From: Rhodospirillales bacterium BBD 1991-14
Lineage (GTDB): Bacteria > Pseudomonadota > Alphaproteobacteria > Kiloniellales > Kiloniellaceae
Direction of reading: 5' to 3'
Length of the DNA stretch: 64,000 nt
NCBI GenBank assembly: GCA_001657395.1
Contig: LYSY01000006.1
Location: 1-64,000, forward strand
Within the stretch, counting starts at the first letter, position 1. The number at the start of each line of letters is the position of its first letter. Positions 58,542 through 64,000 of this stretch are shown here, piece by piece. The notes under the pieces were generated by a model. That model had not been told where the DNA came from. It saw nothing but the letters and a program-made list of their open reading frames with translations, and made no database searches. The translations under genes were made by a program, and so were the position numbers.

Positions 58542-61357
58542 CGAAGACTCCTGACGGCAGGTTCATTGGACGGTCGAATGGTCCTCACGCGGTTTGCGGC
58601 AATGGCGGAGGGAAGGTGAGCGCTGGGGGTCGCTGGATCATCGAGCGTCTTTGCCATGACCGGTAGAAGCCCGCCGGCACGATACGTCTCCATCTCGAGC
58701 GCTGTATCGATACGACAGAGGAGGCCAACCGTCTGACCCGAAGACCGAGGCCTCGTGATCGAGAGCACAAGCCTTGCCCGGGGGGAAAGCCCCTCGGGGG
58801 CGCTGATCGACAGGAGCTCACAGCCCTCAAGCCCTAGCGATCGCCACGACAGCCCCTTTGGGAACTCCAAGGGAAGCACGCCCATCGCGACCAGGTTGGC
58901 CCGGTGGATCCGCTCGAAACTCTCGGCGATGACCGCCTTGACACCGAGCAAAGCCGTGCCTTTGGCTGCCCAGTCCCGGCTCGAACCGCCGCCGTAGTCT
59001 CTGCCGGCGACAATCACGAGGGGCGTGTGCGTGCGGCGATAGTGGGAGGCTGCTTCGAAGATGCTCACCTCCCGGCCGCTGGGAAAGATCCGCGTGAAGC
59101 CTCCCTGTCGGCCTGACAGAAGTTCGTTGCGGAGCCTCGGGTTGGCAAAGGCGCCGCGGACCATGACGTCATGGTTGCCTCTGCGGGCGCCAAATGTGTT
59201 GAAGTCGCTGGTCTCGATGCCGCAACCGCGCAGGTAGTCGCCGGCAGGCCCTGCCTCTGGGATCGGTCCGGCCGGCGAGATGTGGTCTGTCGTCACACCG
59301 TCGCCGAGCAGCAAAAGAATGCGGGCGGCGCCGATGCGCCCCAGATCATCGGTGTTGCCGCCCGCGAGGTCCGAGAAGGGGGGACGGCGAATGTAGGTGG
59401 ACCGCCGGTCCCAGTCGTAGGTGGGTCCTGTTCCCCCGCATAGTGCCTGCCAGGCCTTTGTGCCCTCAAAGAGCCGGGCATAGCGTTCCACGAACGACGT
59501 CGGTTGGACCGCCTTTGCCACGGCTGCGCTCACAGCCACGCCGCTCGGCCAGATGTCCCGCAAAAACACGGGCTCTGCGTCGCCGTCGATCCCGATCGGG
59601 TCTTGCCTTAGATCGAGGCAGAGGGTGCCGGCCAGCGCATAGGCGACGACGAGGGCGGGGGAGGCCAGGTAGTTGGCCCGCACGAGCGGGTTTATCCGCG
59701 CTTCGAAGTTTCGGTTTCCGGACAGCACCGCCGCGACGGCGAGGTCATGCTCTGCAATGGTGCTGGCGAGATGGTGGTTCAGCGGTCCCGTGTTGCCCAC
59801 ACAGGCACCGCAGCCAAACGCGGCCACGCGGAACCCGAGCCGGTCCAGGTCATCCTGGACACCCAGATCCTCGAGATAGTCGCTGACGACCGTGCTGCCT
59901 GGGGAGAAGGACGTGGCGACCCAGGGCTTGCTGCGAAGGCCTCGTCTGACAGCATTGCGTGCGAGCAGCCCGGCAGTGACCATCGCAGCGGGGTTGGAGG
60001 TGTTGGTGCAGCTGGTGATTGCCGCCACCACGACGCTGCCGTCCCTGATAGCATACGATTCGGACGCTACCATGTGGGATCGCTCCCTGCGGCCCCCGGT
60101 GCCAAGCCGTTGCTTGAAGTCATCTGCGAGGTCGCCGAGTGTGACACGGTCTTGCGGACGATTGGGTCCGGCGAGCGCCGGTGAGACCGCGCCCAGGTCA
60201 ATGTCGATCGTCCTTGAATACTCTGGGTCAGGCGTGTCCGCGTCGCGCCAGAGCGCCTGAGCCTGGGCGTAGGCCTTGACCTTGTCGACCTGCGCGCTGG
60301 GACGGCCCGTAGCGGTGAGATACCGCAAGGTCTCCGCATCGATCGGGAAGTAAGCACACGTCGAGCCGTACTCGGGCGCCATGTTGGCCAGTGTCGCTCG
60401 GTCGGCCAATGAGAGACTGTCGAGACCTTCGCCGAGAAACTCCACGAAGCTGCCGACTACGCCGGCCTCGCGCAGCTTCTGGGTCAGCATGAGGGCAATA
60501 TCCGTGGCGCCAACGCCTTCCGCGGGGCCGCCGCGGAGCCGCAGACCGACCACCTCCGGCAGGGGCACCTCCAAGGCCCGCCCGAGCATTGCGGCCTCGG
60601 CTTCCAGGCCGCCGACACCCCAGCCAAGAACACCCAGGGCGTTGATCATCGTGGTGTGGCTGTCGGTGCCGATCACACTGTCGGGAAACAGCAACGGGGT
60701 CTCCGGCGACCCTGCACTGGTAACGACCGTGGCGAGGTACTCCAGATTCACCTGGTGGCAGATGCCCTGGCCGGGAGGAACGATCCGCAGATTCTCAAAG
60801 GCGCCTTCAGCCCAGCGCAGGAAACGGTAGCGTTCGGCGTTCCGCTCGACTTCCCTGGCCATGTTGTACTGCAGGGCATCGCCTTCCTGGCTCTTCTCGA
60901 TGATGACGGAATGGTCAACGACAAGATCGGTTGGAAGCGTCGGGTTGACGAGGGAGGGGTCACCGCCCGTGTCCTCCACGCGGTCGCGCAGGCTGGCGAG
61001 GTCAACGAGAGCGGGAACACCCGTGAAGTCCTGCATCAGCACGCGCGCCGGCCGAAACCGCACGGTCGCCCTGCGCCGATGCCGTGGATGCCAGTTCATC
61101 AAGGAAATGACATCGTCAAGGCCCGACCGGCCCTGCGCGTAGGCGCGCAGACTGTTCTCGATCAGCAGCCTCAATGCATAGGGGAGCCGATCGATGCGGT
61201 GCCGCCGGGCATCAAAGGCTTCAAGATCGCCCAGGGCCGAGAGCGCGTAGTAGCTGTAGGAACAGCCGTCTAACTCGAGAAACCGCAGCGGATCAAAGGA
61301 GCGGGAAGGCGCTTGCATCTGTAGTCGCTTGGGCTCAAGGGATGTGCCGGACGCCAC
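58538..61357 (-). CDS. AcnA-type aconitase
   Basis: A 939-residue Fe-S hydro-lyase with the AcnA/IRP domain order. FPDSVIGTDSHTTMINALGVLGWGVGG, AITSCTNTSNPAAMVTAGLLARNAVRRGL and GCGACVGNTGPLN supply active-site residues and the three cluster Cys (the usual GCTTCIGN reads GCGACVGN); GAGRDYGGGSSRDWAAKG-type and SFERIHRANLVAMGVLPLEF segments complete the swivelling domain. It is the first gene of an operon with the ligase-like and citrate synthase genes and may isomerise the product of that synthase. The altered cysteine loop suggests a substrate other than ordinary citrate, but this is inference. Confidence 0.9.
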   Translation of the reverse strand: MASGTSLEPKRLQMQAPSRSFDPLRFLELDGCSYSYYALSALGDLEAFDARRHRIDRLPYALRLLIENSLRAYAQGRSGLDDVISLMNWHPRHRRRATVRFRPARVLMQDFTGVPALVDLASLRDRVEDTGGDPSLVNPTLPTDLVVDHSVIIEKSQEGDALQYNMAREVERNAERYRFLRWAEGAFENLRIVPPGQGICHQVNLEYLATVVTSAGSPETPLLFPDSVIGTDSHTTMINALGVLGWGVGGLEAEAAMLGRALEVPLPEVVGLRLRGGPAEGVGATDIALMLTQKLREAGVVGSFVEFLGEGLDSLSLADRATLANMAPEYGSTCAYFPIDAETLRYLTATGRPSAQVDKVKAYAQAQALWRDADTPDPEYSRTIDIDLGAVSPALAGPNRPQDRVTLGDLADDFKQRLGTGGRRERSHMVASESYAIRDGSVVVAAITSCTNTSNPAAMVTAGLLARNAVRRGLRSKPWVATSFSPGSTVVSDYLEDLGVQDDLDRLGFRVAAFGCGACVGNTGPLNHHLASTIAEHDLAVAAVLSGNRNFEARINPLVRANYLASPALVVAYALAGTLCLDLRQDPIGIDGDAEPVFLRDIWPSGVAVSAAVAKAVQPTSFVERYARLFEGTKAWQALCGGTGPTYDWDRRSTYIRRPPFSDLAGGNTDDLGRIGAARILLLLGDGVTTDHISPAGPIPEAGPAGDYLRGCGIETSDFNTFGARRGNHDVMVRGAFANPRLRNELLSGRQGGFTRIFPSGREVSIFEAASHYRRTHTPLVIVAGRDYGGGSSRDWAAKGTALLGVKAVIAESFERIHRANLVAMGVLPLEFPKGLSWRSLGLEGCELLSISAPEGLSPRARLVLSITRPRSSGQTVGLLCRIDTALEMETYRAGGLLPVMAKTLDDPATPSAHLPSAIAANRVRTIRPSNEPAVRSLR

Positions 61358-61571
61358 CTAAGACCAGGCCAGAGCTATTTGATATTCAATACTGCCGGTT
61401 ATATCCGAGGATATTGCGATGCCGCCAGGGATGCTCAGGTTGGCACCAAGCGGAGAGCCTGCACCAGGGAGACGAGTGCGGAGGAGCCGTCTCAGCGGAG
61501 CGCATTCGCGCCAAGGCAGGGCCGTTACGTTGGCATTGCCCGGGCATACTGAATCTCGAATCACGCAGCGT

Positions 61572-61591
61572 GAATACAGTATGTCGAAATA
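61572..61591. promoter_or_regulatory. Copy of the GTATAC-type operator between aconitase and GntR genes
   Basis: GAATACAGTATGTCGAAAT at 61572-61590 keeps the left half of the palindrome found at 54922. It lies in the divergent region, about 215 bases before the aconitase start and 150 before the GntR gene. The rest of this 380-base gap has no recognisable gene. Confidence 0.55.
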
Positions 61592-61738
61592 TGACAATTC
61601 CTGACCTGGGGTTGTGCCTTTGCGTGCAGGTATGGATACTTTTTCTTGGTCGTCCCAATCACATCAGCAGTGCCGTTGCACCGTGACGGCAGGGGTAACA
61701 CCAAAAGCGGCAGAAGTCGCTGAAAGGGGTGTGTCCGC

Positions 61739-62479
61739 ATGGAACAGGAACACAAGGTCTCCGAGGACCGCACTGTATACGAGAGGATCAAGGAACTCTT
61801 GGTGGGTTATGCGTTCCTGCCGGGTGACAGGCTCCATGTCCCGGAACTGGCCGATCTCCTCAAGGTCAGCGCCACACCGGTCCGCGAGGCTTTGAACCGG
61901 TTCTGTGCAGAAGACCTTCTCACAACGGTCCCGCATCGCGGCTTCTTCGTGAGAAGGCTGGAACAGTCCGAGATCGCCGATCTCCTGGAAATGAAATACA
62001 TGATGCTCAGCTACGCAGCGCGCCGCGGCGTGGGTGACCTTGAACTCGACGAGGCAGAGCTGCATGTCTTGTCAAGTCTGGCCGAGCTCGGCGCCAAGAA
62101 CAGGAAGACCGAGGAGCGTCTGCGTGTATACAGGCGCTGCAGCGTCTCGATGAATGCCATCGTCATGTCGCTCGCGCGAAACCTCTCGATGCTCAAGTGC
62201 CTGGAAAACGTCATGGACCGTCTGCACTTCGTCAGTGAGACGGAGGCCACGATGGAAGGTCAGGTCGAGTCAATCCTGCAGGAGTCGGCAACGATTGCGC
62301 TGGGGCTGATTTCACGCGACGAAAGGACTGTCGTGCAGGCCTTGGAGCGAAGGCATCAACGTGAGCAGTCGCTCCTGCCGGAGGTCATGAAAGAATGTGT
62401 GAACCGTCTCTATCTGCGATGCCGGCCGGTTCCCCAAACAAGGGCGCGCACCCTGCGGCTTGAAGCCCTGCCGGCCTAG
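61739..62479 (+). CDS. GntR/FadR (FCD)-family transcriptional regulator
   Basis: A 246-residue regulator with winged helix YERIKELLVGYAFLPGDRLHVPELADLLKVSATPVREALNRFCAEDLLTTVPHRGFFVRRLE (residues about 13-75) and a C-terminal helical domain that is less typical of FCD, with LEMKYMMLSYAARRGVGDLELDE. It is divergent from the aconitase-ligase-citrate synthase operon, with an operator-like half-palindrome between them, so it is a strong candidate for the local regulator. It converges with the next GntR gene. Confidence 0.88.
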   Translation: MEQEHKVSEDRTVYERIKELLVGYAFLPGDRLHVPELADLLKVSATPVREALNRFCAEDLLTTVPHRGFFVRRLEQSEIADLLEMKYMMLSYAARRGVGDLELDEAELHVLSSLAELGAKNRKTEERLRVYRRCSVSMNAIVMSLARNLSMLKCLENVMDRLHFVSETEATMEGQVESILQESATIALGLISRDERTVVQALERRHQREQSLLPEVMKECVNRLYLRCRPVPQTRARTLRLEALPA

Positions 62480-62520
62480 TGGCTCCGCGGTTGGCTCCGA
62501 GACGGGGGCGGCGCGCGTGC

Positions 62521-63207
62521 TCAAGGAGCGCGCCGCTGATTCTGTCTGAGAACCGCACAGATCAACTGTCCGGTTTCATGCACGTGGCTCTCAAGGAGCC
62601 GCCCCGCCCTGTCGGCGCTTCTAGCCTCGATCGCGGCCAGGATCGCCTGATGCTCTGCAACCGACGCGTCCCAGCGTCCGGCGGAGTGAATGGCGGCGAA
62701 GCGCGCGCGGGTGGCGCTGCTGATCAGCTTGGCATGGAAGTCGATCAGCCTTCGGTTGGCGCTTCCCTCGACAATGGCCCGGTGTATCTGATCGTTGAGC
62801 TCGAAGTAGCGCGCTCGGTCACGTTCGCGGTGGAAGGCATACATCCTTTCGTGAAGCGCTCTGAGCTCAGAGCGCTGGGCCTCGGTCATCCGCCGGGCCG
62901 AGATCTCGCAACAAAGGCGCTCAAGGGCTGCCAAGGCCTCGAACACCTCGGCTGTCTGCTCAACCGTGATCTCCGTGACATAGGTTCTCCTGTGGAGTTC
63001 CATAAGGATCAGCCCCTCCTCCTGCAGGGTCTTCAAAGCCTCGCGAAGGGGCGTGCGCGAAACCTGCAGGGAGCCTGCGAGGTCGCTCTCGTTGATCTTC
63101 TGGCCTGGTTTCAGGCGCCCATGGATGATCATGGACCGCAGTTGCGTGGTCACGGCCGCACCGAGGGGTTCGCGGGAGACCGATTGCGGGTCCGAAGACT
63201 TCGTCAC
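62521..63207 (-). CDS. GntR/FadR (FCD)-family transcriptional regulator
   Basis: A 228-residue regulator with winged helix LRSMIIHGRLKPGQKINESDLAGSLQVSRTPLREALKTLQEEGLILMELHRRTYVTEI (residues about 26-82) and an FCD domain with FELNDQIHRAIVEGSANRRLIDFH and the metal-binding region AEHQAILAAIEARSADRAGRLLESHVHETG. It is divergent from the TRAP binding-protein gene at the right edge; a copy of the GTATAC-type palindrome lies between them. It may control that TRAP system and other genes with this element. Confidence 0.9.
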   Translation of the reverse strand: MTKSSDPQSVSREPLGAAVTTQLRSMIIHGRLKPGQKINESDLAGSLQVSRTPLREALKTLQEEGLILMELHRRTYVTEITVEQTAEVFEALAALERLCCEISARRMTEAQRSELRALHERMYAFHRERDRARYFELNDQIHRAIVEGSANRRLIDFHAKLISSATRARFAAIHSAGRWDASVAEHQAILAAIEARSADRAGRLLESHVHETGQLICAVLRQNQRRAP

Positions 63208-63662
63208 GTGTCAGATCTCCTCTCTAGCGGTCGCGACAAGATCGCGCCTGATTCCGATTGAGCATGCTGTCTGGGGTCTCGTTCCCGCAGGCACAGCGCT
63301 GCGCTTGAAACGCCGGCCCGGTCCAATCGCGTCAGCTGCCAGGGTGCTCTGTCAGGCATCGCATCCTCGGGCCTGAGCGGCTGCAGTCGCCTCCACCCCA
63401 AAAACAGGCGACATTCAGTATACGGTATCCTAAAATATGTCTTTATGAGATTATCGTGTCTTCACAAAAGTTATTCAAGGTTGTATGTGAGGGTTGCCGC
63501 GAAACGGCCTGTGGCTGGCAGGAGGCCGCTCGAGTGTACAGGCGTCACGAGCGTCCTGCCCTCACGGAGGTCGGCGGCGGCGATGAGAGGTCGGGTCAGC
63601 AGAGGGCCGGCCCTCGTTTCGGGAGGTAGGGGCCATAGGCCCAAGCTGAAAGGGAGAGTGAC
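63208..63662. other. Divergent intergenic region upstream of TRAP genes
   Basis: About 455 bases between a GntR gene and a TRAP binding-protein gene. It holds the operator-like element near 63411, an AT-rich stretch after it (about 63425-63480, likely promoter) and a 14-base perfect palindrome GAGGGCCGGCCCTC at 63602-63615 shortly before the ribosome-binding site. No small gene is supported. Confidence 0.5.
63411..63430. promoter_or_regulatory. Copy of the GTATAC-type operator upstream of TRAP dctP
   Basis: ACATTCAGTATACGGTATCC matches the right half and centre of the palindrome at 54922 with two changes in the right half. It lies between the divergent GntR and dctP genes, immediately before an AT-rich promoter-like stretch. 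Confidence 0.6.
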
Positions 63663-64000
63663 ATGAGATCAGGACTGCGCCGACTCCTTGGCATTGCTCT
63701 TTTGGGGCTGCCATTGATTTTCAGCGGCACGCCGGTGTTGGGCGAGACGATCCGGGTCGCCGGCAACTTCGCCGTCGACCACTCGAGCAGCAGAGCCATG
63801 GAGATATTCAAGCAGGAACTGACAGCGCAGAGCGGCGGTGCGCTCAGCGCTGACATCTTCCCGGCCATGCAGCTCGGCGGCGCTCAGGAAAACGTTGACC
63901 AAGTCCGCTCGGGAGCGGTTTTCGCCACCTGGATCGGGATTGCCTATCTTTCCCGCACGGTGCCGGAACTCGAGGCGGTCAGCTTGCCTTTCGCCTTTCC
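63663..64000 (+). CDS. TRAP transporter binding protein DctP, 3' end outside window
   Basis: The first 112 codons of an exported TRAP solute receptor. Residues 1-28 form a signal peptide (LRRLLGIALLGLPLIFSGTPVLG-ET), then TIRVAGNFAVDHSSSRAMEIFKQELTAQSGG, with FPAMQLGGAQENVDQVRSGAVFATWIG and LEAVSLPFAF as in DctP proteins. AGGGAGAG precedes the ATG. The permease genes are presumably beyond the window. A C4-dicarboxylate or related acid is expected; its link to the aconitase/citrate synthase locus is suggested by the shared operator-like element. Confidence 0.85.
   Translation, partial: MRSGLRRLLGIALLGLPLIFSGTPVLGETIRVAGNFAVDHSSSRAMEIFKQELTAQSGGALSADIFPAMQLGGAQENVDQVRSGAVFATWIGIAYLSRTVPELEAVSLPFAF

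Noticed and set aside
61775-62131. GTATAC hexamers in the GntR coding region (61775 and 62126)
   Set aside because: The hexamer alone is expected by chance; the flanking GAAT/ATTC arms are absent.
1-64000. CRISPR arrays, insertion sequences, tRNA or rRNA genes
   Set aside because: No direct-repeat arrays, transposase genes, terminal repeats or RNA gene patterns were seen on reading both strands.

Overview
This is a GC-rich, densely packed bacterial chromosome segment. The gene families present (tripartite tricarboxylate and TRAP transporters, many GntR regulators, an Irr/Fur-like style of heme locus, hydantoinase and NMT1-type ABC loci) suggest an alphaproteobacterium, probably Rhodospirillales-like. 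That placement is inferred from gene content only. I see no rRNA, tRNA, insertion sequence, prophage or CRISPR array. The window opens inside a LysR gene and closes inside a TRAP binding-protein gene.

Region 1 (about 1.5-15.9 kb) is an iron and heme island. It holds divergent tctBA/tctC, an exported alpha/beta hydrolase, an LCM-family methyltransferase, exbB-exbD-exbD-tonB, hemP, a heme-type TonB-dependent receptor, hmuTUV and an IsdG-type heme monooxygenase. Four Fur-box-like palindromes sit in front of these units, so the tricarboxylate transporter, hydrolase and methyltransferase look like part of the iron response. The second ExbD has Asn where the proton-carrying Asp of the membrane helix should be.

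Region 2 (16.0-22.9 kb) is a zinc-starvation locus built around a Zur-like repressor and a perfect Zur-like palindrome between divergent operons. Leftward lie zur, a His-rich COG0523 GTPase, a NifU-like protein, a full-length threonyl-tRNA synthetase and two small unknown proteins. Rightward lie folE and hisI, followed by a 145-residue protein ending in an HHSS motif that resembles iota-class (COG4337) carbonic anhydrase, an enzyme class reported to work without zinc.

Region 3 (23.0-43.9 kb) is catabolic. An Fe-type alcohol dehydrogenase is followed by a TRAP transporter, LeuCD-type hydro-lyase subunits and a HutC-type regulator. Divergent from these is a tightly overlapped operon: tautomerase/NTF2 fusion, HyuB, HyuA, an isochorismatase-fold protein lacking the amidase cysteine, a KRCGH-motif C-C lyase and a fumarate-reductase-like flavoprotein. 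Facing it is an operon of an FAH-fold hydrolase, an NMT1-type ABC transporter and an Ldh-family dehydrogenase, with a GntR gene and a second FAH gene transcribed away from it.

Region 4 (44.2-64 kb) combines an MFS transporter, a PrpF-family isomerase, a dipeptide ABC transporter with proline iminopeptidase, a ureohydrolase, a short citrate synthase, a stand-alone amino acid:carrier-protein ligase-like protein, an AcnA-type aconitase, three FCD-type GntR regulators and the start of another TRAP system. Copies of a palindromic element, best form GAATACGGTATACCGTATTC, lie at four promoters and suggest one regulon for import, peptide cleavage and tricarboxylate chemistry.
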